DNA from: Mucilaginibacter sabulilitoris
GTDB taxonomy: Bacteria; Bacteroidota; Bacteroidia; Sphingobacteriales; Sphingobacteriaceae
Direction: 5' to 3'
Length of the DNA stretch: 64,000 nucleotides
Assembly (NCBI RefSeq): GCF_034262375.1
Contig: NZ_CP139558.1
Coordinates: 4,092,001-4,156,000 of the forward strand
The translations under genes were made by a program, and so were the position numbers. The notes under the pieces are model-generated. The model did not search any database. It saw only the letters and a list, made by a program, of their open reading frames with translations, and was not told the DNA's origin. Positions 34,968 to 42,432 of the stretch are shown one piece after another (position 1 is the first letter of the stretch; every line of letters begins with the position of its first letter).

Positions 34968-35292
34968 TTTCAGGAAAACAGAAATTGAATCGGGGGAACC
35001 TTCGGGTGAACTAAAGAGCAAAAGAAGTCCCTGAGTCACATGAAAAATGAAAATTACGAAAGTCTTTGAAAAAAGATTGTGATAAAAGAGGTGTTGGTAT
35101 AAGCTGCAGGAACTTCACGGAGAACCGCAACAGAACCAATGATATGGAGGTAGTCGACCGTTCGCAAGAACAATAGACGAGATCGTATCGGTCATGGATA
35201 CACAAAACTTGGTGCTACTGGGATGCCACGGTTGAACAGTAGTTTGGAAACGGGAGCTCAATTCGAAAGAAAAGACTCCCGTTTTCGCTTTT
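34968..35292 (+). ncRNA. Candidate structured non-coding RNA of about 325 nt
   Basis: There is no open frame of note, yet the region is less AT-rich than its flanks and has RNA hallmarks. ACC-UUCG-GGU (34998-35007) is a C(UUCG)G tetraloop hairpin. GUUC-GCAA-GAAC (35160-35171) is a GNRA hairpin enclosed by GACCG (35156-35160) and CGGTC (35189-35193). CUACTG/CAGTAG (35215-35220, 35237-35242) forms another stem. A promoter candidate precedes it and a terminator hairpin ends it. I do not recognise the family; 6S RNA cannot be excluded. It sits just outside the insertion sequence, so it is probably chromosomal rather than part of the element. Confidence 0.5.
35248..35292 (+). terminator. Terminator of the candidate RNA
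   Basis: AAACGGGAG (35248-35256) pairs with CTCCCGTTT (35276-35284) over a 19-base loop, followed by TCGCTTTTATAGGCTTTTT. Confidence 0.65.
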
Positions 35293-35321
35293 ATAGGCTT
35301 TTTCCTCTTGTTATAATTGAC

Positions 35322-35502
35322 GGGTCATGCGGAAAAGTTGAGGGCTGAAAGTTTTAAGGGGTCATGCGGAAAAGTTGAGGGCTGAAAGTTTTAAGCATAG
35401 ATTTTAGCGAGTCTGAACAAGAAAAAAGTGGATCATGACGAAAAGTTGGGGGGAGTAGAAGTCAAGCATAGATTTTAGCGAGTCTGAATAAGAAGAAAGT
35501 AG
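35322..35502. repeat. Triplicated IS end
   Basis: A 37-base end unit is repeated exactly at 35322-35358 and 35359-35395. A diverged third copy starts at 35430 (GGATCATGACGAAAAGTTGG). The sequence CATAGATTTTAGCGAGTCTG, which encodes the transposase C-terminus, also occurs twice (from 35396 and from 35467). This is what a related element inserting beside or recombining with a resident end would leave. Confidence 0.8.
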
Positions 35503-36445
35503 TGTCTCTAACGCCTCTGGAAGTCGCTCTGAAAGCTTTGATCTTGGCATTAAAAGATTCGGCAGAGGCATTTGTGCTTCTATTGTCAAAGAAGTTCAGG
35601 ATAGATTCATAATGTTGATGAACGGACCTTGCCACGGTTTTAAAGGCGTCAATCCCAGATTCCTCAACATGATTATACCACAGCGCCAATCTTTTAAAGG
35701 CGATCTGCTTGCTTTTGCAGATGGTGAATATATTGCCCAGCCCGATAGCCAGTTTATACGCTTTGAGCAGTTCCGGGTATCTTGGAAAAAGCAGACCGGC
35801 TCTTTCTTTTTGTGAGATGGTCCACCTGGACTCATGTTTAAACAACAGGTAGCGGCTTCTGGCAAGCAATTGTTTTAACGTATCGCCATTGCTGAATATT
35901 TCGGGCTGATAAGATTGCTTGTTTTGCCTGGCTTGTTCAATAGCATTGCTTTCTGCATCCAGCACTTCCCAACGATATTTTATACGAGCTTCCTGCACGG
36001 CATCATAGGCTAACTTTTGTACATGGAATCTGTCGATCACACGACTGGCATTGCTAAAACACCTGCGGATGGCTTTGATCATGTTTGCCGCCATATCCAT
36101 CGTCACTTCTTTCACCTTGTTCCTTTTACGTAGCGGTATGCGTTCGATAACTTTTATGATCTGCTCCGTTTGTGTGCCCCTTAGCATAGCTACAATTGCT
36201 TTCTTGCCACCTTTAGCTTCTTTATTGGTGATAATGGTATAGAGCTCGCCATTGCTCAATGCTGTTTCATCTATGCTTAGCGATGGCCCGATATTTTGTT
36301 CAAACAGCATCCATTCATCTGCATGTTCTTTTTGATCCCAGCTATGAAAATCGCTCAGAAAGTCTTTGTATTGCTGCTGTAGCTGTTTGCCATCAACTGT
36401 ATATAGCCGCCCTAACAAATGACAGCTAATCGGATTATTATCCAA
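35462..36445 (-). CDS. ISL3-like DDE transposase (ISAon1-type), catalytic ORF
   Basis: The 327 residues carry the DDE domain: SLSIDETALSNGELY (first Asp), VTMDMAANMIKAI (second Asp), RVIDRFHVQKLAYDAV and NASAESFNAKIKAFRA (Glu). They end FFLFRLAKIYA near the element end. It starts at a TTG that overlaps the stop region of the upstream ORF by 8 bases and lies +1 relative to it. Either reinitiation or a programmed frameshift could produce it. It appears intact. Confidence 0.85.
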   Translation of the reverse strand: MDNNPISCHLLGRLYTVDGKQLQQQYKDFLSDFHSWDQKEHADEWMLFEQNIGPSLSIDETALSNGELYTIITNKEAKGGKKAIVAMLRGTQTEQIIKVIERIPLRKRNKVKEVTMDMAANMIKAIRRCFSNASRVIDRFHVQKLAYDAVQEARIKYRWEVLDAESNAIEQARQNKQSYQPEIFSNGDTLKQLLARSRYLLFKHESRWTISQKERAGLLFPRYPELLKAYKLAIGLGNIFTICKSKQIAFKRLALWYNHVEESGIDAFKTVARSVHQHYESILNFFDNRSTNASAESFNAKIKAFRATSRGVRDTTFFLFRLAKIYA

Positions 36446-36794
36446 ATATACCTTTTAAAAAAGTGCCGAATTCCGTTGTCATTCGCGCTCCTTTTCTAAC
36501 TAAGTTCCAGTCCCTTGTGATGATCTCACCACTTGCTTTAACTTCCCATCTGCGTCTTTTAATGCAAAGAGCTACTTTGTGGCCCCGGATAGGAAAATCC
36601 TGGATAGCTGTCTCCGGTAAGAAACCTTTTGACTCCAGTTGTTGCTTGTCATAGCCTGCGGGCGCAAGATTCTTTTCCTCAAGGTAAATGTTCAATTGGC
36701 CGCTTTCAGAGGAGCGGACATCAGTAAGTTCAAAGTATTCCAAAAGCCCCTCGGGCAAGATCAGGCGGACAAGTGTTTCGTATGCTGTTGACAA
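36438..36794 (-). CDS. Transposase N-terminal region protein (ISAon1-type)
   Basis: From a TTG at 36794 the 118 residues begin STAYETLVRLILPEGLLEYF. They end RDWNLVRKGARMTTEFGTFLKGIFG, the N-terminal, probably DNA-binding, part of this two-ORF transposase type. The open frame continues upstream to a TTG at 36851 inside the terminal inverted repeat, which is an unlikely start. It overlaps the catalytic ORF by 8 bases. Confidence 0.7.
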   Translation of the reverse strand: MSTAYETLVRLILPEGLLEYFELTDVRSSESGQLNIYLEEKNLAPAGYDKQQLESKGFLPETAIQDFPIRGHKVALCIKRRRWEVKASGEIITRDWNLVRKGARMTTEFGTFLKGIFG

Positions 36795-36871
36795 ATTGTA
36801 TCGTGTTTGGTATCTGTATACAAAACAAATACTTTTTTTATTCCCCCACAATTATTCCCCTTGATCCTAAT

Positions 36872-37375
36872 TCACCTCCTTTCGCAGCAACAGCTTATAA
36901 TTACCAATACCAGGCTTACTACATTGGCTAACGTTCTTACGTTGTGCAATAATCCCCATGGGCCTTCAAACGCAAGCCGATGCGCAGCCAAATCTCCCGC
37001 AGATGCCGTGTTTACGTTTACTTTTGCCAAAGCATCGTTTAAAGGTACATTTCCAAACATAGTGACCCCGAATACGCCGATAGCATACAATAACGTGGCA
37101 ATAAGTAAAAGTATAAAGCGGCTGTTATCTGCTGCGCTGTAATTGAGATATGTGCTTACCGGCAGTAATACCAATGTGCCCATAAAACTTACAAAAAATA
37201 GAGGGTTCAAAATGGCCACATTAATAGCATTCATCGCGGTAATATATTCGCGATCGTTTAGTTTGCCTAAACCTAAATTTACGGAGCAGGTATAACCGTA
37301 AAATAATCCGGCAATCAACGCAGTTGCCGTAGCTGTGATAATTAAAATCAGGGTTGTCATATTTAGTTTTTTCAT
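36872..37375 (-). CDS. DUF1772 membrane protein (anthrone-oxygenase-like)
   Basis: The 167-residue protein has four membrane segments (starting TLILIITATATALIAGLFYGY) and the DUF1772 signature NVAILNPLFFVSFMGTLVLLP and FGNVPLNDALAKV. The family has no settled role; some members resemble anthrone oxygenases. It begins 2 bases after the stop of a cytochrome c gene. The insertion sequence begins inside its stop codon region: the target duplication 36868-36875 includes the TGA (36872-36874), so the last residues (CCCERR) are native but anything downstream has been displaced. Confidence 0.8.
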   Translation of the reverse strand: MKKLNMTTLILIITATATALIAGLFYGYTCSVNLGLGKLNDREYITAMNAINVAILNPLFFVSFMGTLVLLPVSTYLNYSAADNSRFILLLIATLLYAIGVFGVTMFGNVPLNDALAKVNVNTASAGDLAAHRLAFEGPWGLLHNVRTLANVVSLVLVIISCCCERR

Positions 37376-37377
37376 GG

Positions 37378-37770
37378 TTACTTCCTTAATGTTTTAATAT
37401 ACTCAATTACGATAAGTATCTGGGCCTGTGTTAATTTTTTACTCCATTTGGGCATAAAGCCTTTACCGGTACTTATAGTTCTGAATAGCTCGTCGTCATT
37501 AAGTTTGCTGATGTGCAAGTTTTTTGCTCCCCAGCGACCTTTTGTACCGTCGTTTCCATGACATTTGGCACATTTATTTTCAAACAGGGCCTTACCGGGC
37601 GGTTGAATGGTCTGAGCCTTTAATGTTTTTGTACAGCAAAGTGTTATGAGCAGGATAAAAAGGCTGGCGACTCCGATGTGCAACCTTATTAGCGCCGGAT
37701 GTCTGAATAATTTTGTGCGGCGTTCGTCTGTGTGGGGCAGACTGTTGTGTGAGGTGTGAATTAAGATCAT
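37378..37770 (-). CDS. Membrane-anchored cytochrome c
   Basis: The 130 residues have an N-terminal membrane segment (HIGVASLFILLITLCC), the haem c motif CAKCHGNDGTKGRWG and a Met-ligand region TGKGFMPKWSKKLT, ending in YIKTLRK. It should be a periplasm-facing, single-haem electron carrier. The start is uncertain: an internal start nearer the hydrophobic segment is possible, because the first 28 residues are unusually polar. It leads a two-gene unit with the DUF1772 protein. Confidence 0.8.
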   Translation of the reverse strand: MILIHTSHNSLPHTDERRTKLFRHPALIRLHIGVASLFILLITLCCTKTLKAQTIQPPGKALFENKCAKCHGNDGTKGRWGAKNLHISKLNDDELFRTISTGKGFMPKWSKKLTQAQILIVIEYIKTLRK

Positions 37771-37828
37771 CGTATTTATTTTTTAGTAAAATTGCGATGA
37801 TCTTAAAAGAGAAAATTGAACAAAACCG

Positions 37829-37863
37829 ACAGTCAATAAAATCCATAGGATTTTATTGACTGT
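37829..37863 (-). terminator. azoR terminator
   Basis: A perfect 16-bp inverted repeat (ACAGTCAATAAAATCC and its complement) with a 3-base loop lies 10 bases after the azoreductase stop codon. Confidence 0.75.
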
Positions 37864-37872
37864 AAATAGGGG

Positions 37873-38475
37873 TTAATTCAAAATAATGCTGCTTATAGCC
37901 TTTTCTAAAGCAGTTTCTTTTAATTCAGATTTGGCTAATCCTTCAACCCTGAATACTGAAATATCAGTTAAACCTATAAAACCCAGAATTGATTTTAAAT
38001 AAGGAGTAGCGAAATCATAAGCCTGCATTGGGCCCTCAGAATATACGCCACCAGATGCAACTGCTAAATACACTTTTTTATTCTTTACCAAACCTTCAGG
38101 ACCGTTTTCATCATATTTAAAAGTTACTCCGCCTCGTACAATCTGATCTATCCATGTTTTTAATGAGGAATGTATCGAGAAGTTGTAAATGGGAGCACCT
38201 ATTACTAAAATATCCGCATCCATAATATCGGCAATGGCTTCGTCAGAGTATCGGGCATTTTCTATGTTTTCAGGTGTTCTATTTTCGGCAGGTGTAAAAA
38301 AAGCATTTATGTGTGCTTCCTGCAAGTGCGGAACTTGCTTTTCAACCAGGTTAACCTCCTTTACTATACTGCCTGGGTGGGCGGTTGTAATTTTGTCAAT
38401 AATAGCTTTTCCTAATTGTAAGCTGTATGAAGAATCACCTTTAGGGGTAGAGATAATATGAAGTATCTTTTTCAT
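37873..38475 (-). CDS. azoR: FMN-dependent NADH-azoreductase
   Basis: The 200-residue flavodoxin-fold enzyme reduces azo compounds and quinones by two-electron transfer. It shows MKKILHIISTPKGDSSYS (phosphate-binding start), LVIGAPIYNFSIHSSLKTWID (FMN contact), GGVTFKYDENGPEGLV and AVASGGVYSEGP. Length is typical for AzoR. It diverges from an HxlR-type regulator, the usual arrangement for quinone- or electrophile-responsive azoreductases. Confidence 0.9.
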   Translation of the reverse strand: MKKILHIISTPKGDSSYSLQLGKAIIDKITTAHPGSIVKEVNLVEKQVPHLQEAHINAFFTPAENRTPENIENARYSDEAIADIMDADILVIGAPIYNFSIHSSLKTWIDQIVRGGVTFKYDENGPEGLVKNKKVYLAVASGGVYSEGPMQAYDFATPYLKSILGFIGLTDISVFRVEGLAKSELKETALEKAISSIILN

Positions 38476-38496
38476 GTTTTTAATTTTTTAACGAAG

Positions 38497-38504
38497 CAAA
38501 TCTA
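38497..38504 (-). promoter_or_regulatory. Putative azoR promoter, -7 box TAGATTTG
   Basis: This is an exact TAnnTTTG on the minus strand, 22 bases before the azoR ATG. The GCTAA/TTAG half-sites lie just upstream of it. Confidence 0.45.
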
Positions 38505-38513
38505 TGTACATTT

Positions 38514-38547
38514 GCTAACAAAATATTAGTAGTATGCTAAAGGTTAG
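38514..38547. promoter_or_regulatory. Clustered TTAG/CTAA half-sites between azoR and hxlR
   Basis: GCTAA (38514-38518), TTAGTA (38526-38531), TGCTAA (38535-38540) and a further TTAG follow one another, forming overlapping inverted repeats with 3- and 7-base spacers. A dimeric winged-helix regulator such as the adjacent HxlR protein could bind here and control both directions. Confidence 0.4.
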
Positions 38548-38587
38548 TGGTAACCTTTTAGTTAGTCTACGCATAAATAGCAAGGGT

Positions 38588-38965
38588 ATGGAAGCAAAAT
38601 CAAACATAACGGAGGCGAAATGCAAGGCCAGCTTAAATGCTGTAGGCGACGCGCTTTATGTAATTGGCGGTAAGTGGAAATTAAGGGTAATTATAGCCCT
38701 GAGGGAGGGTAATACCCGTTTTAATGATATACAACGTGCAATTGATGGAATATCGGCAAGAGTGCTCTCCAATGAGTTAAAGGAACTTGAATTAAACGGT
38801 TTTGTAAAAAGGATTGTCCATAACCAAACTCCGGTAATTGTTGAATACATAGCTACCGAATATAGCACTACTTTGAGTAATGTATTAGCTGCGTTAACAG
38901 AATGGGGAACTATGCATCGTAACAAAATAAAACAGGAACGACGTCAGGAGGTTGCAGACGTCTGA
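38588..38965 (+). CDS. HxlR-family transcriptional regulator
   Basis: From the ATG at 38588 the product is 125 residues, a winged-helix protein with the HxlR signature ALYVIGGKWKLRVIIALREG, RFNDIQRAIDGISARVLSNELKELE and VEYIATEYSTTLSNVLAALTEWG. Cys12 near the N-terminus (EAKCKASL) is a possible redox sensor, as in YodB/QorR relatives. An upstream ATG at 38534 is open but runs through the operator-like region. Divergence from azoR suggests that it represses that gene. Confidence 0.88.
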   Translation: MEAKSNITEAKCKASLNAVGDALYVIGGKWKLRVIIALREGNTRFNDIQRAIDGISARVLSNELKELELNGFVKRIVHNQTPVIVEYIATEYSTTLSNVLAALTEWGTMHRNKIKQERRQEVADV

Positions 38966-39043
38966 ATTATTTGAATACAGATTTAGTTTGTAACCTGATC
39001 TTTATACTTGATTGTAGTTACAGATTCGCTAAATTAGTGGGCT

Positions 39044-40396
39044 ATGAATAAAGATGGTAAGAACGGCGACACCGGTAGTAAAAAAATATTTGTTTTAGAT
39101 ACCTCAGTGATTCTTTATGATCACAATGCATTCCAGAATTTTCAGGAACATGATGTAGCCATACCTATCCAGGTATTAGAAGAGCTCGATAATAAAAAGA
39201 ACGGTAACGATACACGCAATTTTGAGGCGCGCAGTTTTATCCGTCTCATGGATGATTTGTCGCACAACAGCCTGGTAAGCGAATGGATCCCGCTTAATGG
39301 TAAAAGTAAGGGAAGTTTTAAAGTTGCCATGGATGTTAAAACCACGGCTATTGATGCCGAAGAAGTTTTTGGGTCTGACAAAACAGATCACCGGATATTA
39401 AACGCGGCTTTGGGCTTGCAGGAAGAAAACCCCGACAAGAAAGTGGTGCTTGTATCAAAAGATATATGCCTGCGCCTGAAAGCTAAAGCGCTGAACCTGC
39501 ACGCCGAAGATTACGAAACAGGCAAGATTAAAAACCTCGACGAACTATATACCGGTATAACCGATGTAGATAAAGTGACCGAAAAGCTGGTAACATTATT
39601 CAATAAACAGGAAAACCTGCCTGCCGAAAATTTACATATTAAGTCGTACACCAATAACCACTTTTATATTTTAAAGAGCAAAAAGGACGATGTTTCGGGC
39701 TTTTATAATGCGCAAACCAAGCAACTTGAAAAAGTTACGGAACAGCCGGTGTTTAATATCGCTCCTAAAAACATTGAGCAGGCCTTTGCCATTCATGCTT
39801 TATTACATCCCGATATTAAACTGGTAACCATACAAGGCAATGCGGGTACTGGTAAAACGTTACTGGCGCTGGCCAGCGCTTTGGAGCAACGTAAATATTA
39901 TCGCCAGATATTTGTTACGCGGCCTATTGTACCTCTGAGTAATAAAGATATTGGCTTTTTGCCCGGTGATATCAAATCGAAAATAGACCCCTACATGGCG
40001 CCTATATGGGATAACCTGAAATTTATAAAAGACCAGTTCGCGGACGATGAGAAGATGCAGGCCAAAATTGACGAACTGGTAAACAATGATAAAATATCAA
40101 TAGCCCCGTTGGCCTTTATACGCGGCCGAACGCTGGCAAAAATATTTTTTATAGTTGATGAGGCCCAGAACCTTACCCCGCATGAGGTGAAAACCATTAT
40201 ATCCCGTGCCGGCGAGAATAGCAAATTTGTGTTTACAGGAGATATTTATCAAATTGATACACCATACCTTGATGCGGAAAGCAATGGTTTATCATACCTT
40301 ATTGATAAGGCCAAAGGGCACCCTTTATATGCACACATTACATTAGAAAAAGGCGAGCGGAGCGAGCTGGCTAATTTAGCAAATGAGTTGTTGTAG
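39044..40396 (+). CDS. PIN-PhoH protein (YlaK/PhoH2-like)
   Basis: The 450 residues combine an N-terminal PIN nuclease domain (KIFVLDTSVILYDHNAFQNF, with later acidic residues in KTDHRILNAAL) and a C-terminal PhoH ATPase. The ATPase has Walker A GNAGTGKT near 265 and Walker B FFIVDEAQNLTPHEVK. Such fusions act as sequence-specific RNA helicase/nucleases in studied PhoH2 proteins. It is a single gene with no antitoxin-like ORF upstream. Confidence 0.9.
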   Translation: MNKDGKNGDTGSKKIFVLDTSVILYDHNAFQNFQEHDVAIPIQVLEELDNKKNGNDTRNFEARSFIRLMDDLSHNSLVSEWIPLNGKSKGSFKVAMDVKTTAIDAEEVFGSDKTDHRILNAALGLQEENPDKKVVLVSKDICLRLKAKALNLHAEDYETGKIKNLDELYTGITDVDKVTEKLVTLFNKQENLPAENLHIKSYTNNHFYILKSKKDDVSGFYNAQTKQLEKVTEQPVFNIAPKNIEQAFAIHALLHPDIKLVTIQGNAGTGKTLLALASALEQRKYYRQIFVTRPIVPLSNKDIGFLPGDIKSKIDPYMAPIWDNLKFIKDQFADDEKMQAKIDELVNNDKISIAPLAFIRGRTLAKIFFIVDEAQNLTPHEVKTIISRAGENSKFVFTGDIYQIDTPYLDAESNGLSYLIDKAKGHPLYAHITLEKGERSELANLANELL

Positions 40397-40449
40397 GGGT
40401 TAAAACCAATTGGTTGGCTTGCAGGTTGTCTTAATAAATTATTTATTAA

Positions 40450-41109
40450 ATGAAAATATCAAAATACCTGCATTCATGTCTTGTGTTTGACATGGTTGGC
40501 TTTAAAATACTTTTTGATCCGGGAAAATTTTCATTTGCCGAAGGATTGGTTACTCCGCAAATGTTTGCCGATGTAAAAGCGGTGATCATTACGCATATCC
40601 ATCCCGATCATTATGATATTGATATTCTGAAAAGTATTCTTGAAATAAGTAATGCACAGGTAATAACCAATAGCCAGATAGGGCAGGTGCTGGATCAGGA
40701 AAATATAAAGTACACCTTATTGGAGAATAGTACGGTTAAATTGGGGCCGTTTAAGCTAAAGGCTTTTCCGGTTGCCCATGAACCAATTATGGATAACCCG
40801 TTGCCACAAATGACAGGGTTTGTAATAAACGATAAAGTGCTTCACCCGGTAGATTCCATGGAAGATAAGTTGCTTGAGTATAAAAACATTGAGTTATTAC
40901 TTATGGTGAGCATGGCTCCATTTGCCAATGAACCACGAATTGCCGCCTTTGCAGATAAACTACAGCCCAAACAAATTCTGCCGGTTCATGACGGCTATGC
41001 CAAAGAGTTTTTTATTAAACAGCGCTATGCTGCATACGTAAAGCACTTTGATGCCCGGGGTATTAAATTTCATGAAGTATACAAAGTAGGCGATAGTATA
41101 AATGTTTGA
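40450..41109 (+). CDS. MBL-fold metal-dependent hydrolase (UlaG-like)
   Basis: The 219 residues show the metallo-beta-lactamase metal site H49-I-H51-P-D53-H54, preceded by ILFDPGKFSF. Later ligands lie in FPVAHEPIM and ILPVHDGYAKEF. The compact single-domain form resembles UlaG-like or uncharacterised Zn hydrolases; the substrate is unknown. The stop TGA overlaps an ATG that opens the next reading frame, so the GNAT gene behind it is likely co-transcribed. Confidence 0.8.
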   Translation: MKISKYLHSCLVFDMVGFKILFDPGKFSFAEGLVTPQMFADVKAVIITHIHPDHYDIDILKSILEISNAQVITNSQIGQVLDQENIKYTLLENSTVKLGPFKLKAFPVAHEPIMDNPLPQMTGFVINDKVLHPVDSMEDKLLEYKNIELLLMVSMAPFANEPRIAAFADKLQPKQILPVHDGYAKEFFIKQRYAAYVKHFDARGIKFHEVYKVGDSINV

Positions 41110-41128
41110 TAATAAATATTACTTTATC

Positions 41129-41593
41129 ATGGGTGAATCAGTGATAGAAATAAAACAAATTGATGTTTCCGATTACCTTTCAGTGAGCCAGCTGTTTAAT
41201 CAATACCGTATGTTTTACAATCAGCCATCGGATATTGCCCTGGCCGAAACATTTATTAAAAACAGGTTGCAGAATAATGAATCGGTAATATTTGTTGCAT
41301 TTGCAGATGGCGTTCCGGTTGGTTTTACACAATTATATCCGCTCATATCGTCGGTAAGGGCGGTTAAGAACTGGCTGCTAAATGATCTGTTTGTTGATAA
41401 TGGTTATCGTAAACGCGGAATCGGGGAAGCTTTATTAAAAGCCGCAGGTAGTTTTGCTAAAACTCATGGCGCTACATTTTTACAGTTAGAAACAGCTATG
41501 GATAATTATGCAGCCCAAAGGCTTTATGAAACTACCGGTTTTGTAAAACAGGATATAGCATCAGCTTTCTTTTGTTATCGTAAGGCAATTTGA
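41129..41593 (+). CDS. GNAT-family N-acetyltransferase
   Basis: From the ATG at 41129 the product has 154 residues, with the GNAT core: VIFVAFADGVPVGFTQLYP, the acetyl-CoA motif LFVDNGYRKRGIGEALLKAAG and AAQRLYETTGFVKQD. The substrate is unknown. An earlier ATG (41102) overlapping the MBL gene's stop would add nine residues (MFDNKYYFI) and cannot be excluded. Confidence 0.8.
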   Translation: MGESVIEIKQIDVSDYLSVSQLFNQYRMFYNQPSDIALAETFIKNRLQNNESVIFVAFADGVPVGFTQLYPLISSVRAVKNWLLNDLFVDNGYRKRGIGEALLKAAGSFAKTHGATFLQLETAMDNYAAQRLYETTGFVKQDIASAFFCYRKAI

Positions 41594-41599
41594 TTTATA

Positions 41600-41720
41600 T
41601 AAGAATAAAAAAGCCCCCGCTTTTTACGGCGGAGGCCCTATGGAACCAACCTCCTGCTAAGCTGGCCCACATTAACCTTATCACACTGCTAAGGTGAAGA
41701 TTAATAATGAAGAAAACATG
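41600..41720 (-). ncRNA. Candidate small RNA or attenuator-like leader
   Basis: Read on the minus strand, ACCTTA/TAAGGT (41675-41680, 41690-41695) forms a hairpin and CTTAGCAG occurs twice. GCCTCCGC/GCGGGGGC (41613-41620 with 41629-41636) then forms an intrinsic terminator followed by TTTTTTATTC. GGAGG (complement of 41650-41654) could instead pair with the terminator's CCTCC arm (complement of 41631-41635). Both flanking genes are on the plus strand, so a separate minus transcript must end here. The 5' end is not known. No family was recognised. Confidence 0.45.
41605..41636 (-). terminator. Minus-strand intrinsic terminator
   Basis: An 8-bp GC-rich stem with one G-T pair and an 8-base loop is followed on the minus strand by six Ts. 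It points opposite to both neighbouring genes. Confidence 0.7.
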
Positions 41721-41776
41721 AACTTCTGTTTTAGGCTTGGTGTAAATTTTACATCTTAGCAAAAAATGCTCGTTTT

Positions 41777-42409
41777 ATGCAGAAACCCGATAGTTTGATA
41801 TTTGACATGGACGGAACCCTCTGGGATGCCGTTGATACCTACGCCAATTCCTGGAACCTCACATTTAAAAAAATGGATATTAAACGGATCATCGGCCGCG
41901 ATGACCTGATGCAACTTATGGGCATGGAAGGCAAAAAGTTAACCAAGATATTAATGCCCGATTATGATGACGACAGAGCACAAGGCATTTATATGGATGT
42001 AAATGAAATGCGCAGGCAAATACTACCCACAAGCGGCGGAACCATGTACTGTGGCGTTACCGAAGGGATTAAACAACTGGCAACTAAATACAAACTGTTT
42101 ATTTTAAGCAACTGCGCGGTTGGAATCATCCCCTTATTTATAACCTGGGCCGGCATTAATAATGATATTACCGATTCAATGGCCTATGGGGAAAATAACA
42201 TGCCCAAACATCATAATATGCGACTGTTAATAGATAAACATCATCTTGAAACTCCTGTTTACATAGGCGATACTAATGGTGACGCTGAACAGACACGTAT
42301 GGCGGGCATACCGTTTATATTTGTGAGCTATGGTTTTGGTAAAACCGATGATTATGAATTGACATTTGACGATTTTGAATCATTAACAAAATATTATATG
42401 AGTTTGTAA
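41777..42409 (+). CDS. HAD-family hydrolase (phosphatase-like)
   Basis: The 210 residues show HAD motif I DSLIFDMDGTLWDAV, motif II IFILSNC-like LFILSNCAVG, a lysine in GENNMPKHHNM and motif III VYIGDTNGDAEQTRMAGI. A helical cap lies at about 20-90. It probably dephosphorylates a small metabolite, with beta-phosphoglucomutase or phosphoglycolate phosphatase types as the nearest. The specific substrate cannot be read. Confidence 0.85.
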   Translation: MQKPDSLIFDMDGTLWDAVDTYANSWNLTFKKMDIKRIIGRDDLMQLMGMEGKKLTKILMPDYDDDRAQGIYMDVNEMRRQILPTSGGTMYCGVTEGIKQLATKYKLFILSNCAVGIIPLFITWAGINNDITDSMAYGENNMPKHHNMRLLIDKHHLETPVYIGDTNGDAEQTRMAGIPFIFVSYGFGKTDDYELTFDDFESLTKYYMSL

Positions 42410-42432
42410 AACAATCCTCAATACCTGAAATT

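Larger units (their letters stand above)
35314..36875. mobile_element. ISL3-like insertion sequence with target-site duplication
   Basis: The element spans 35322-36867 (1546 bp). Imperfect terminal inverted repeats are GGGTCATGCGGAAAAGTTG at the low end and GGATCAAGGGGAATAATTG at the high end (read inward); 17 of the first 23 bases agree. The flanks TAATTGAC (35314-35321) and TAATTCAC (36868-36875) are an 8-bp target duplication with one difference, the size expected for ISL3. It carries two minus-strand transposase ORFs in the ISAon1-like layout. The low-numbered end is present three times. Confidence 0.8.

Noticed and set aside
34968..35292. TPP or cobalamin riboswitch, or tmRNA, for the candidate RNA
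   Set aside because: The hallmark consensus strings (TPP CUGAGA with ACCUGA; tmRNA CCA end) are missing, and no suitable gene follows.
35322..35395. Tandem 37-base repeat as a CRISPR or satellite array
   Set aside because: There are only two exact copies with no spacers, and the unit is the end of the adjacent insertion sequence.
35404..35589. 61-codon minus-strand frame at the IS end
   Set aside because: It is a shadow of the transposase 3' end running into the duplicated end repeat.
36456..36462. TTTTTTA slippery site for -1 frameshifting in the transposase
   Set aside because: The catalytic ORF lies in the +1 frame relative to the first ORF, so a -1 shift here would not reach it.
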